DNA of 64,000 nucleotides from Prosthecomicrobium sp. N25 (GTDB taxonomy: Bacteria; Pseudomonadota; Alphaproteobacteria; Rhizobiales; Ancalomicrobiaceae): NCBI RefSeq assembly GCF_037203705.1, contig NZ_JBBCAT010000001.1:3073418-3137417 (forward strand), read 5' to 3'. How positions within the stretch are numbered: position 1 is the first letter of the stretch; each line of letters begins with the position of its first letter. Both the position numbers and the translations under genes were made by a program. Of this stretch, positions 50,616-60,797 are shown one piece after another. The notes below the pieces were generated by a model. That model searched no databases. It was given only the letters and a program-made list of their open reading frames with translations, and was not told the DNA's origin.

Positions 50616-52034
50616 ATGACCGAGATCAGACCCGTCCATGTGATCGGCGGCGGCCTCGCCGGATCGGAAGCCGCCTGGCAGCTCGCCGGCCGCGGCGTCC
50701 CCGTCGTGCTCCACGAGATGCGTCCGGTGCGCGGCACCGAGGCGCACCGGACCGAAGGGCTCGCCGAGCTCGTCTGCTCCAACTCCTTCCGCTCCGACGA
50801 CGCGGCCACCAACGCCGTCGGCCTGCTGCACGAGGAGATGCGCCGGGCCGGCTCGCTGATCATGGCCTGCGGCGACCGCCACAAGCTCCCGGCCGGCGGC
50901 GCGCTGGCGGTCGACCGCGACGCCTTCTCGGCCGACGTGACCGCCGCCCTGGCGGCGCATCCGCTCGTGGAGATCCGCCGGGAGGAGATCGCCGGCCTGC
51001 CCCCCGGGGACTGGGACGAGGTGATCGTGGCGACCGGCCCGCTCACCTCGCCCGCCCTCGCCGAGGCCGTGCGGTCGCTGACCGGCGAGACCGAGCTCGC
51101 CTTCTTCGACGCGATCGCGCCCGTCGTCCATCTCGACTCCATCGACATGACGCGGGCCTGGAAGCAGTCGCGCTACGACAAGGCCGGCCCGGGCGGCACG
51201 GGCGCGGACTACATCAACTGCCCGCTCGACCGGGACCAGTACGAGGCCTTCGTGGACGCCCTGCTCGCGGGCGAGAAGACCTCCTTCAAGGAGTGGGAAG
51301 CCTCGACGCCCTATTTCGACGGCTGCCTGCCCATCGAGGTCATGGCCGAGCGCGGCCGCGAGACCCTGCGTTTCGGGCCGATGAAGCCGGTCGGGCTGAC
51401 CGACCCGCACCGTCCCGAGAAGCCCTGGGCGGTCGTCCAGCTCCGCCAGGACAACGCCTTCGGCACGCTCTGGAACATGGTCGGCTTCCAGACCAAGCTG
51501 AAGCACGGCGAGCAGGTCCGGGTCTTCCGCACCATCCCGGGCCTGGAGCAGGCCGAGTTCGCCCGCCTGGGCGGCCTCCACCGCAACACCTATCTCAATG
51601 CGCCGAAGCTGCTCGACCCGACGCTGCGCCTGAAGGCCCTGCCACGCCTGCGCTTCGCCGGCCAGATCACCGGCTGCGAGGGCTACGTCGAGAGCGCCGC
51701 CGTCGGGCTCCTGGCCGGCCGCTTCGCCGCCGCCGCCCGCCTCGGCCACCCGGCCGTACCGCCCCCGGTCACCACCGCACTCGGCGCCATCCTCGGCCAC
51801 ATCACCGGCGGCCACCTGTCGGTCGAGGGGGACGGTCAGGCCGCGCCGCGCTCCTTCCAGCCGATGAACGTCAACTTCGGCCTCTTCCCGCCGATCGAGG
51901 CGCCCAAGTCGCGCGACGGCAAGCGCCTGCGGGGCACCGAGAAGACGCTCGAGAAGAAGCGCGCCCTCTCCGCCCGCGCCCTCGCCGACCTCGCCGCATG
52001 GCTCGCCGGCGACATGGCCGCCGCCGCCGAGTAG
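50616..52034 (+). CDS. trmFO: methylenetetrahydrofolate-tRNA-(uracil-5-)-methyltransferase
   Basis: TrmFO makes ribothymidine at position 54 of tRNA, using methylenetetrahydrofolate and FAD. The 472-residue protein starts with the FAD-binding [20 protein letters not shown]. The family signatures [38 protein letters not shown] and [10 protein letters not shown] are all present, including the conserved cysteines. This enzyme replaces TrmA in many alphaproteobacteria and Gram-positives. The ATG at 50616 begins a canonical N-terminus. It appears monocistronic, with a hairpin after the stop. Confidence 0.97.
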   Translation: MTEIRPVHVIGGGLAGSEAAWQLAGRGVPVVLHEMRPVRGTEAHRTEGLAELVCSNSFRSDDAATNAVGLLHEEMRRAGSLIMACGDRHKLPAGGALAVDRDAFSADVTAALAAHPLVEIRREEIAGLPPGDWDEVIVATGPLTSPALAEAVRSLTGETELAFFDAIAPVVHLDSIDMTRAWKQSRYDKAGPGGTGADYINCPLDRDQYEAFVDALLAGEKTSFKEWEASTPYFDGCLPIEVMAERGRETLRFGPMKPVGLTDPHRPEKPWAVVQLRQDNAFGTLWNMVGFQTKLKHGEQVRVFRTIPGLEQAEFARLGGLHRNTYLNAPKLLDPTLRLKALPRLRFAGQITGCEGYVESAAVGLLAGRFAAAARLGHPAVPPPVTTALGAILGHITGGHLSVEGDGQAAPRSFQPMNVNFGLFPPIEAPKSRDGKRLRGTEKTLEKKRALSARALADLAAWLAGDMAAAAE

Positions 52035-52052
52035 GCCCGCCCGAACGCGAAA

Positions 52053-52079
52053 CGGGCGCGACCTGTCCGGCCGCGCCCG
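52053..52079 (+). terminator. hairpin after trmFO
   Basis: CGGGCGCG (52053-52060) and CGCGCCCG (52072-52079) form a perfect 8-bp stem with an 11-base loop, 18 bases after the trmFO stop, followed by CGTGCTTT. A rho-independent-type terminator is likely. Confidence 0.6.
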
Positions 52080-52193
52080 CGTGCTTTCAGGCAGGGGAGC
52101 GGCATGGGCCGTCATCCCCCGGTTCGCCTGGACGTTCCCTGAACCTGTCGCAAGGACCGATAATCCCTGTCGGATCGCCTCCCGGGCCTGCCT

Positions 52194-52460
52194 TCAGCAG
52201 GCCCGGCTCTCCGCAAACCCCTGGCGCGTGGCGAGCAGAACGTGGCCGACCGCGACGCGGGACAGGAAGAACGGTTCGGTCTCTCCGGCCTTCGCCAGGC
52301 GGATCACCGCCCGGGCCAGTTCGTTACGCAGACACGACGCATCGATACCCGACGTGACGGGGCGCATCTTCTTGAGGTGCCGCTCCGCCTCGTCCATCGC
52401 AAGACCCAAGGACTTGACCTCCTCGGGTGTGAAGTCGGCCTTCTCGTAACGTGAGACCAC
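52194..52460 (-). CDS. small hypothetical protein
   Basis: An 88-residue, mostly helical cytosolic protein (ADFTPEEVKSLGLAMDEAER, then RNELARAVIRLAKAGE). The start is GTG at 52460, with GGGAGG six bases upstream; the open frame before it is AT-rich non-coding-looking DNA. I recall similar short proteins of unknown role in Bradyrhizobium relatives but cannot name a family. It lies where pcm often follows surE in this order, yet it is unrelated to pcm. The 178 bases up to surE (52461-52638) are AT-richer and may hold its promoter. Confidence 0.6.
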   Translation of the reverse strand: MVSRYEKADFTPEEVKSLGLAMDEAERHLKKMRPVTSGIDASCLRNELARAVIRLAKAGETEPFFLSRVAVGHVLLATRQGFAESRAC

Positions 52461-52638
52461 AGCCTGCCTCCCGAGTCCTCCCGCGCCTATTTGTATGATT
52501 ATTAGGCCGGCGCAACATCCATACAGTAACACCGTCCCGGACGGGCGGTCCAGTACTGAAAAACACGGTCAGCGTACAGTCACCGCTGGAGCTTGGCGGT
52601 TCAAATTTTACAGAAAACGATTTCACGACATGTTGTCG

Positions 52639-53397
52639 TCATCGAAACGCGTGCTGCAGCGTCTGGCGCAGGCCGTGGTCGGTCAGGTCGAGGCGGAGCG
52701 GCGTCACCGAGACGGCGCCGCGGTCGAGCGCCCAGAGGTCGCTGCCCTCGGCTGGCGACAGCCGCTTCGGCCGGTAGGCGATCCAGTAGTAGGGGAACCC
52801 GCGGTTGTCCATCCGCTCGTCGACATGGATGAGGTCGCCGTTGCGCTCCCCCTGCATGGTGACGATCACGCCGTTGCAGTCCGCCGGCGCCCGGTTCGGG
52901 AAATTGACGTTCATCAGGATCCCGTCGGGGATCCCGGTCTTCAGGATGGTCCTGACGATATCGGGCCCGAGCGCCCGCGCCGTCTCCCAGGGCACCTCCG
53001 AGCCGTCCTTCCAGCCGAAGGCCTGGCTCATGGCGATCGACGGGAAGCCCAGGATCGTCCCCTCCATGGCGCCCGCCACCGTGCCCGAATAGGTCACGTC
53101 GTCGGCGATGTTGGCCCCGCGGTTGACGCCGGAGAGGACGAGGTCCGGCTTGCCCGGCAGGATGTGGCGGATGCCCATGATCACGCAATCGGTCGGCGTG
53201 CCGCGCACCGCCATGTGCCGCCCGTCGATCTCGCGCAGGCGCAGCGGATCGGAGAGCGTCAGCGAATGGGCCTTGCCGGACTGGTCGGTCTCGGGCGCCA
53301 CGACCCAGACGTCGTCGGTCAGCGCCCGCGCGATGTCCTCCATCACGGCGAGGCCGGGCGCATGGATGCCGTCGTCGTTGGTGATCAGGATGCGCAT
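52639..53397 (-). CDS. surE: 5'/3'-nucleotidase SurE
   Basis: SurE removes phosphate from nucleoside monophosphates and is linked to stationary-phase survival. The 252-residue protein has the metal-binding residues Asp8 and Asp9 ([10 protein letters not shown]), Ser40 ([14 protein letters not shown]) and Asn92 ([15 protein letters not shown]). The start at 53397 is fixed by the canonical [11 protein letters not shown]-terminus. It follows serS on the same strand with a 91-base gap, the usual order in Hyphomicrobiales. Confidence 0.97.
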   Translation of the reverse strand: MRILITNDDGIHAPGLAVMEDIARALTDDVWVVAPETDQSGKAHSLTLSDPLRLREIDGRHMAVRGTPTDCVIMGIRHILPGKPDLVLSGVNRGANIADDVTYSGTVAGAMEGTILGFPSIAMSQAFGWKDGSEVPWETARALGPDIVRTILKTGIPDGILMNVNFPNRAPADCNGVIVTMQGERNGDLIHVDERMDNRGFPYYWIAYRPKRLSPAEGSDLWALDRGAVSVTPLRLDLTDHGLRQTLQHAFR

Positions 53398-53488
53398 CGG
53401 GCCCTCGAACGCTTCGCCAGGAACTTTCCATGCCGGACGGGACGCGGCAGGCCCAGGCCCCACCGCATGGCCCGCCCCGCGTCGAACG

Positions 53489-54772
<1,284 letters not shown>

Positions 54773-54836
54773 TCACCTCGAATGCGTCGGGCGGCCGGCG
54801 AATCGATCGGGCCGCCTTCCGCAGCGGGACCTTGGA

Positions 54837-55631
54837 TCAGGTCCCCGCCGTTTCGCCATCCGGAGCCTTGCGGGCCTGCCTCTCGACGAAGGCGACGGCG
54901 AAGATGGTGAGTTCGTAGAGGAGGATGGTGGGCACCGCAAGCGAGATCTGGGAGAGCGGATCGGGCGGCGTCAGCACCGCCGCGGCCACGAAGGCGATCA
55001 GGATCGCCCAGCGCCGCCGCTCCCGCAGGTCCTTGGCCGTCAGCACGCCGATGCGGCCGAGCAGCGTCAGCACCACCGGCATCTGGAACACGATGCCGAA
55101 CGCGAAGGTGAGCGACATGATCAGCGAGAGGTACTCGCTGACCCGCGGCAGGAGCTCGATCTTGATCTCGCCATCGCCGCTCTGCTGCATCCCGGCGAAA
55201 AACCCGAGGATGAAAGGCAGCATGAAGTAGACGAGACCGGCGCCGAGCACGAAGAATACGGGCGTCGCCACGAGGTACGGGAAGAAGGCCTGCTTCTCGT
55301 GCTTGTAGAGGCCGGGCGCTACGAACTTGTAGATCTGCGTCGCGATCACCGGAAAGGCGATGAAGAGCGCGCCGTAGAAGGCCACCTTGATCTGCGTGAT
55401 GAAGAATTCCTGCGGCGCCGTGAAGATCATCACGGCTGGCTTTCCGGTCATGGTCCGGATCGTCCAGTCGTAGGGCCAGACCAGGAAGTTGTAGATGGGC
55501 TTCGCGAAATAGAAGCAGACGATGAACGCCGCGACGATCGCCAGCAGCGAGCGGATCAGCCGCTGCCGCAGTTCGATCAGGTGCTCGATCAGCGGGGCCC
55601 GGGAGGCCTCGATCTCGTCCTCGTCGCTCAT
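54837..55631 (-). CDS. tatC: Sec-independent protein translocase TatC
   Basis: TatC is the polytopic receptor of the twin-arginine translocase. The 264-residue protein has six predicted membrane helices. The cytoplasmic N-terminus carries the conserved [13 protein letters not shown], and the first periplasmic loop leads to [20 protein letters not shown] with the conserved substrate-binding Glu. [19 protein letters not shown] is typical of a later helix. It follows tatB with a 3-base gap. The window also contains a binding protein (25927) with a Tat-like signal. Confidence 0.97.
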   Translation of the reverse strand: MSDEDEIEASRAPLIEHLIELRQRLIRSLLAIVAAFIVCFYFAKPIYNFLVWPYDWTIRTMTGKPAVMIFTAPQEFFITQIKVAFYGALFIAFPVIATQIYKFVAPGLYKHEKQAFFPYLVATPVFFVLGAGLVYFMLPFILGFFAGMQQSGDGEIKIELLPRVSEYLSLIMSLTFAFGIVFQMPVVLTLLGRIGVLTAKDLRERRRWAILIAFVAAAVLTPPDPLSQISLAVPTILLYELTIFAVAFVERQARKAPDGETAGT

Positions 55632-55634
55632 CCG

Positions 55635-56141
55635 TCAGGCGCTCTTGGTCGGCGTCGTTGCGTCGGGGACCGGCGCCGGGGCGGGCTTCGGCGGCTCGAG
55701 GTCGAGGGGTAGCTGCGGCTCCTGCAGGTCCGGCAGCCCGAGGCTCTCGGCCGATGGCGCCGGCGGCTCGGCGACGGCCGGCGCGGCATCGGCGGTCGCC
55801 GGCGGCGTCATCGGCGCGTCCAGGCCGGCCTCGATCCGCGCCATCTCGCTGTTGAGCTCGTTGGAGACCTGCGTGACCGGCGCCAGCGCGGAGTCGATCT
55901 CGTTGCGGATCATGTTGGCGGGATTGTAGGACTTCAGGTCCTCGACGCTCTTCTTGACGTCCTCGAGTTCCGCCTCGCGGATCGCCTCGTTGACCTGCCC
56001 CTGGAACTCGGCGGCCATCCGGCGGATCTTCCCCATCCATTGGCCGGCCAGCCGAAGCAGCTTCGGCAGGTCCTTCGGGCCGACGACGACCAGCGCCACG
56101 ACCCCGATGATGAGCAGTTCGCTCCAGCCAACGTCCAGCAT
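55635..56141 (-). CDS. tatB: Sec-independent protein translocase TatB
   Basis: TatB binds Tat signal peptides together with TatC. The 168-residue protein has the N-terminal helix MLDVGWSELLIIGVVALVVV, the Gly-Pro hinge (GPKDLPKLLR) and an amphipathic helix, followed by a Pro/Ala-rich acidic tail typical of TatB. The start at 56141 is fixed by the canonical N-terminus. It lies between tatA (168-base gap upstream) and tatC. Confidence 0.96.
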   Translation of the reverse strand: MLDVGWSELLIIGVVALVVVGPKDLPKLLRLAGQWMGKIRRMAAEFQGQVNEAIREAELEDVKKSVEDLKSYNPANMIRNEIDSALAPVTQVSNELNSEMARIEAGLDAPMTPPATADAAPAVAEPPAPSAESLGLPDLQEPQLPLDLEPPKPAPAPVPDATTPTKSA

Positions 56142-56309
56142 GTCGTCCTGCCGAGGCCCCCTGGCGGAGGCGCGCTCGCGCCCGCCCGGATGGGGGCCGC
56201 ATCCCTCGATGGCCTGCCCTGTCGCACGGCCCGTTGCCGTGCGCAAGGCCGGAAATGGAGGCCCGTCCCGCGCGAGGGCGCGGCGGGCCGTCCGGCGGTC
56301 AGGCGGGCG

Positions 56310-56555
56310 TCAGCTGGCCTTGGACTTGTCGTCGGCGGTCGCCACCGGCGCGTCGGCGCGATGGTCGATGGTCTTCACCGGCGGCGTCACGGTCGGGGCG
56401 ACCTCCGCCTCCTTGTCGTCGTCCTGCATGCCCTTCTTGAAGCTCTTGATGCCCTTGGCGAAGTCGCCCATCAGCTCGGGGATCTTGCCGCGGCCGAAGA
56501 GGAGCAGCACGACCACCAGGACGATGAGCCAGTGCCAGATGCTGAAGGAACCCAT
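56310..56555 (-). CDS. tatA: Sec-independent protein translocase TatA
   Basis: TatA forms the export pore of the twin-arginine system. The 81-residue protein has the membrane helix [15 protein letters not shown], the [20 protein letters not shown] hinge and amphipathic helix, and an acidic tail. tatB follows on the same strand. Upstream, a hairpin at 56733-56746 separates it from the ABC ATPase gene, so tatABC likely has its own promoter in 56556-56730. Confidence 0.97.
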   Translation of the reverse strand: MGSFSIWHWLIVLVVVLLLFGRGKIPELMGDFAKGIKSFKKGMQDDDKEAEVAPTVTPPVKTIDHRADAPVATADDKSKAS

Positions 56556-56732
56556 TTCGTCGTCTCCACTCCCGCCCAGCGGGCACCCTGTCCCGGTCCG
56601 GTCTTTTGCCTGTCGGCGCCCGTGATGGCCCAGCCGCGACCATCGGTCAAGAAAATTGGCGGCGGAACCTTACCCCGGGGCGCCTTTGTCGGACCCAGGG
56701 TGCACATATGGTGTGGCAGCACTGTGGGGAAA

Positions 56733-56746
56733 GGGGGCGGGCCCCC
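56733..56746 (-). terminator. terminator after the ABC ATPase gene
   Basis: Read on the minus strand, GGGGGC-CC-GCCCCC forms a 6-bp stem with a minimal 2-base loop and is followed by TTTCCCC. It stands 24 bases after the ATPase stop and before tatA, so transcription from scpAB probably ends here. Confidence 0.5.
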
Positions 56747-56770
56747 GGCCGCCCCGCGATCCCGCCGCCG

Positions 56771-57922
56771 TCACTTGGCGAAGACGAGAACCTCGGCCGG
56801 ATCGACCGAGACCGTCACGTCCGTGCCCGGCGGCAGGGCCGGCCCCCCGCGCAGCCGCGCCTTGAGGGGCTGGTCGAGCCCCTCCACCGCCACCTCGACG
56901 AGGTCGACCTCCCCGAGGAACCGCGTCTCGACCACGCGGCCCGGCACCCCGGGGCGCCGGTTCCGCCGGTCCGGCGGCGCGTCGGCGGGTTGAAGCGCGA
57001 CGCCCTGCGGCCGGATGGCGACCTCGACCGCTTGCCCCTCGAGCGTGCCCGGCGTCTCGAAGCGGCCGAGCGGCGTCTCGACCTCGTGGCCGCCCGCACG
57101 CCCCTCCACCACGTTCAGCTCCGAGAAGAACCGCGCGGTGAACAGGTCCGCGGGACGGTGGTAGATCTCCGAGGCGGTGCCGACCTGGACGAGGCGTCCC
57201 CGGCGCATCAGGGCGATGCGGTCGCCCATCCGCATCGCCTCCTCCGGATCGTGCGTGACGACGAGCGACGTGGCGCGCGTCTCGCGCAAGACCGCCAGCG
57301 TCTCGTCCCTCACGCTGTCGCGCAGGCGCCGGTCCAGGCCCGAGAAGGGCTCGTCCATCAGGAGCACCGAGGGCCGCGGCGCGATGGCGCGCGCCAGAGC
57401 GACCCGCTGCTGCTCGCCCCCCGAAAGCTCGTGCGGATAGTCGAAGGCATGGCTCTCAAGGCCCACGCGGGCGAGCGCTTGGAGAGCCTCCCGCTCGGCT
57501 TCCCCCTTCGGCAGGGCCGTCAGGCCGAACATCACGTTGGCCACGATCGTCAGGTGCGGGAACAGCGCATAGTCCTGGAACATGAGCCCGACGCCGCGCC
57601 GCTCCGGCGGCAGGAAGGCCTTGGGGCCGCTCACCTCCTGGCCGTTGATCAGGATGCGCCCGGCGCTCGGCTGCTCCACCCCGGCAGCGAGCCGCAGGAG
57701 CGTGGTCTTCCCGCAGCCGGACTGTCCGAGCAGGCACAGCACCTCGCCCGGCTCCACGTCCAGGCTGACCCCGTCGACGGAGACGACGCCGTCATAGGCG
57801 TGCCCCACCGCCTCGAAGGTGAGGCGCGCCGCGATGGTGGCGGCGGCCTTGGCCCGCGGCCCGGCGGGGCGCGACGTCCTGAGCGCGGCCCCGGGGCCGG
57901 CCTCCCGATCGCTGATGCTCAC
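56771..57922 (-). CDS. ABC transporter ATP-binding protein, FbpC/PotA-like
   Basis: A 383-residue ATPase of the iron(III)/spermidine/sugar importer class. Walker A is GQSGCGKTT, the Q-loop VGLMFQDYALFPHLT (FbpC-like), the signature LSGGEQQRVALARAIA and Walker B VLLMDEP. A C-terminal TOBE-type regulatory domain spans about 290-383. The first 30 residues are Ala/Arg-rich. No permease or binding protein is nearby. It sits between scpB (25 bases upstream) and tatA, interrupting a conserved block. It could serve a transporter elsewhere; the two sugar importers here lack an ATPase, but its motifs look more iron-type. Confidence 0.9.
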   Translation of the reverse strand: MSISDREAGPGAALRTSRPAGPRAKAAATIAARLTFEAVGHAYDGVVSVDGVSLDVEPGEVLCLLGQSGCGKTTLLRLAAGVEQPSAGRILINGQEVSGPKAFLPPERRGVGLMFQDYALFPHLTIVANVMFGLTALPKGEAEREALQALARVGLESHAFDYPHELSGGEQQRVALARAIAPRPSVLLMDEPFSGLDRRLRDSVRDETLAVLRETRATSLVVTHDPEEAMRMGDRIALMRRGRLVQVGTASEIYHRPADLFTARFFSELNVVEGRAGGHEVETPLGRFETPGTLEGQAVEVAIRPQGVALQPADAPPDRRNRRPGVPGRVVETRFLGEVDLVEVAVEGLDQPLKARLRGGPALPPGTDVTVSVDPAEVLVFAK

Positions 57923-57947
57923 GCCGCGGGGCTCTCCATTGCCGATC

Positions 57948-58664
57948 TCATTCCTCGTCCTCCGGCGGCACCCCGCCGCCCTCCTCCGCTTCGAACAGAT
58001 CGGCGAGCTCGGCCTCGTCGATCGGGTCCTCGTCCTCGCCCAGGCCCTCCGGATCGCCCGGCACCGGCACGTGGAAGCCCGGCGGCACGTGGCCCTCGAT
58101 CAGCCCCGCGCCGCGCAGCTCGTCGAGGCCGGGCAGGTCCTGGATCGACTCCAGGCCGAAATGGACCAGGAACGCCTCTGTCGTCCCGTAGGTGATCGGC
58201 CGGCCCGGCGTGCGGCGGCGCCCCCGCATGCGGATCCAGCCGGCCTCGAGCAGGACGTCGAGCGTGCCCTTCGACATGGACACGCCGCGGATCGCCTCGA
58301 TCTCGGCCCGGGTCACCGGCTGGTGATAGGCGATCGTGGCGAGCGTTTCCAGCCCGGCGCGCGGCAGCCGTCGCGTCTCGTGGGCCTCCCGGCTCATCAG
58401 CCAGGCGAGATCCTCGGCGGTGCGGAACATCCACTTGCCGGCGACGCGGACGAGGTTGACCCCGCGCGTGGCGTAGTCGGCCGCGAGAGCGGCCACGAGC
58501 CCCGGGACGTCGGCGCCGGCCGGAAGCCGCGCCGCCAGCGTGTCCTCGTCGAGCGGCTCGGCGGACGCGAACAGGATCGCCTCGGCCATGCGCAGGGCCT
58601 CCCGGTCGACCGTGGCAGCCTCCGGCGCGGGCGCGGACGCGGGGGCGGGACCGTCCTCAGCCAT
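57948..58664 (-). CDS. scpB: segregation and condensation protein B
   Basis: ScpB is the winged-helix (kleisin-interacting) subunit of the SMC-ScpAB condensin that compacts and segregates chromosomes. The 238-residue protein has two winged-helix domains: AILFASAEPLDEDTLAARLP and ETLATIAYHQPVTRAEIEAI followed by RGVSMSKGTLDVLLEAGWIR. The C-terminal tail is acidic. It overlaps scpA by eight bases, showing coupled synthesis. Confidence 0.96.
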   Translation of the reverse strand: MAEDGPAPASAPAPEAATVDREALRMAEAILFASAEPLDEDTLAARLPAGADVPGLVAALAADYATRGVNLVRVAGKWMFRTAEDLAWLMSREAHETRRLPRAGLETLATIAYHQPVTRAEIEAIRGVSMSKGTLDVLLEAGWIRMRGRRRTPGRPITYGTTEAFLVHFGLESIQDLPGLDELRGAGLIEGHVPPGFHVPVPGDPEGLGEDEDPIDEAELADLFEAEEGGGVPPEDEE

Positions 58665-59568
58665 CGTCGGCCCTGCCGCCGTCCGGATCCTCCGGCGCTT
58701 CCTCGCGGCGGGGCCGGATGTAGAGCGGCGCGAAGGGCTCCGCCTGCCGGATCTCGAGCCGGCCCTCCCTGACCAGTTCGAGGCTCGCCGTGAAGGAGCT
58801 GGCGATCACGGTGGCCCGCATCTCGGGGCTCATGTAGCGCGCCAGGAAGCTCTGGATCGGCGTCCAGTCGCCGATCCGGCCGATCAGCCGCTCCAGGATC
58901 TCGCGTGCGTCCGCCAGCGCCCAGACGCTCCGCCGGGCGACGCGCACCGCGGTCACCATCTGGCGCTGCCGCTGGCCCGCATAGGCGGAGAGGAGATCGT
59001 AGAGGCTCGCCGTCCAGGTGTCGCGCCTGAGGAGCGCGATCGGCTCCGGCGCGCCGCGCGCGAAGACCTCCCGGCCGAGGCGGTTGCGGTTGACGAGCCG
59101 CCCGGCCGCCGCCCGGATCGCCTCCAGGCGCTGCAAACGGAAGGCGAGCGCGGCCGCGAGCTCCTCGCCCGAGGGCTCGTCGTCGGCGGCGGGGCTCGGC
59201 AGCAGCAAGCGCGATTTCAGGTAGGCGAGCCAGGCGGCCATCACCAGGTAGTCGGCGGCGAGCTCGAGCCGTGTCTTCCGCGCCGCCTCCACATAGGCGA
59301 GGTACTGGTCGGCGAGCGCCAGGATGGAGATCCGGGCGAGGTCCACCTTCTGCGACCGGGCGAGCGCCAGGAGAAGATCGAGCGGCCCCTCGAAGCCGGC
59401 GACGTCGACGACCAGGATCGGCTCCTCGCCCTCCGCGCCGGCCACGGCCCCGCGTGGCGGGGTCGACCAGTCCTCCTCCGCCGGGGGCAGCGGAAACAGG
59501 GACGGCTGGGTGGCCTCCGGCGCGGCGGCCGGCCCGCTCTCACCCTCGCGCTCCCCGTCTGCGGACAA
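58657..59568 (-). CDS. scpA: segregation and condensation protein A
   Basis: ScpA is the kleisin that bridges the SMC heads. The 303-residue protein has the N-terminal SMC-binding part (VVDVAGFEGPLDLLLALARS, a diagnostic segment, then KVDLARISILALADQYLAYV) and a C-terminal winged helix ending LEIRQAEPFAPLYIR. The first 45 residues are an Ala/Pro/Glu-rich extension. The start is TTG at 59568 with GGAGG five bases upstream. nagZ lies 24 bases upstream, so nagZ-scpA-scpB form one operon. Confidence 0.95.
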   Translation of the reverse strand: MSADGEREGESGPAAAPEATQPSLFPLPPAEEDWSTPPRGAVAGAEGEEPILVVDVAGFEGPLDLLLALARSQKVDLARISILALADQYLAYVEAARKTRLELAADYLVMAAWLAYLKSRLLLPSPAADDEPSGEELAAALAFRLQRLEAIRAAAGRLVNRNRLGREVFARGAPEPIALLRRDTWTASLYDLLSAYAGQRQRQMVTAVRVARRSVWALADAREILERLIGRIGDWTPIQSFLARYMSPEMRATVIASSFTASLELVREGRLEIRQAEPFAPLYIRPRREEAPEDPDGGRADDG

Positions 59569-59592
59569 CGGTTCCTCCAGGCGGCGCCGGCC

Positions 59593-60612
59593 TCAGGCGA
59601 CCGAGGCGCCCATCAGGCGGTCGAACTCCGCGCGCGCGGCGGCGACGTCGAACGGCGCGGGTGACTTGCGGAAGGCGAGCGCCCGGCCCGTGCGCACCGC
59701 GGCGGCCCCGGCCAGCGGCCGGCACGCGGCCGCCACCGCCTTCATTTCCGCGAGGTCTCCGTTGCAGTGAAGCACGAGGTCGCACCCGGCGTCGAGCGAG
59801 GCGCGCGCATTCTCGCCCGGGGTGCCGGCCAGCGCCTTCATGGAGACGTCGTCCGACATCAGCGCGCCCGCGAAGCCGAGCCGCCCGCGGATGATTTCCT
59901 CCACCACGTAGCCGGAGGTCGTCGCCGGATTGCGCGCGTCGAGGGCCGTGTAGACCACGTGCGCCGTCATGCCGAGCGGCATCTCGGCGAGCGCCGCGAA
60001 GGGCGGGAAGTCGGTGGCCTCGAGGACGTCGCGCGAGGTCTCGACGACGGGAAGCTGGTGGTGGCTGTCGACACCGGCCCGGCCGTGGCCGGGGATGTGC
60101 TTGACGACCGGCAGCACGCCGCCGGCCAGCAAGCCCTCGGCGGCCGCACGCCCGAGCGTCGCCACGACGCCGGGCTCGAGGCCGTAGGCGCGCGCGCCGA
60201 TCACGTCATGCGCCCCCTCGACCGGCACGTCGAGAACCGGCAGGCAGTCGACGTCGATGCCGACGGCGGCGAGGTCCGCCGCGATCAGCCGCGCGCCGAG
60301 CCAGGCCGCGCGGCGCCCGGTCTCCGGATCGCGGGCGAACAGGTCACCGTAGGCGCGGCCGGTCGGATAGGCCGGCCAGTGCGGCGGGCCCATGCGCTGC
60401 ACGCGCCCGCCCTCCTGGTCGATCAGCACGGGCGCGTCGGGCCGGCCGACCGCGTCTCGCAGGCTCGACACGAGATCGGACACCTGCGCGGGCGTCTCGA
60501 TGTTGCGCTTGAACAGGATGAAGCCCCAGGGACGCTCGCCGGCGAAGAAGGCCCGCTCCTCCGCCGAGAGGACCGGTCCGGCGCATCCGCTGATGAAGGC
60601 GGCGTTCGACAT
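59593..60612 (-). CDS. nagZ: beta-N-acetylhexosaminidase
   Basis: NagZ (glycoside hydrolase family 3) removes N-acetylglucosamine from cytosolic muropeptides during cell-wall recycling; its product can induce AmpC beta-lactamases. The 339-residue protein has the GH3 signature VVKHIPGHGRAGVDSH with the catalytic His176, and the nucleophile Asp254 in LMSDDVSM. There is no signal peptide, as expected. The ATG at 60612 begins MSNAAFISGCAGP, typical of alphaproteobacteria. It precedes scpA. Confidence 0.96.
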   Translation of the reverse strand: MSNAAFISGCAGPVLSAEERAFFAGERPWGFILFKRNIETPAQVSDLVSSLRDAVGRPDAPVLIDQEGGRVQRMGPPHWPAYPTGRAYGDLFARDPETGRRAAWLGARLIAADLAAVGIDVDCLPVLDVPVEGAHDVIGARAYGLEPGVVATLGRAAAEGLLAGGVLPVVKHIPGHGRAGVDSHHQLPVVETSRDVLEATDFPPFAALAEMPLGMTAHVVYTALDARNPATTSGYVVEEIIRGRLGFAGALMSDDVSMKALAGTPGENARASLDAGCDLVLHCNGDLAEMKAVAAACRPLAGAAAVRTGRALAFRKSPAPFDVAAARAEFDRLMGASVA

Positions 60613-60797
60613 GCTGTGGCCCTTCGGCTGGGTGCCTGCGGCGGCCGGGCGGCGCGCCTCGGAGCGCTTGCGATCGGAAGCGGTGACGGGACGGCTCCGG
60701 CCGGTCCGCGGCTAGCCACGCGGGACCGCCTGCGTCTCGGGACGGGGGACGCCGGAGAGGGCCCGCCCCTTGGCCGGGGCGCGGCCCTCCCGCGGGT

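Noticed and set aside
56771-57922. Assigning the orphan ATPase to the two sugar importers
   Set aside because: Its Q-loop region is closer to iron/polyamine-type ATPases, it lies more than 12 kb away in a housekeeping operon, and nothing in the sequence ties it to the sugar genes.
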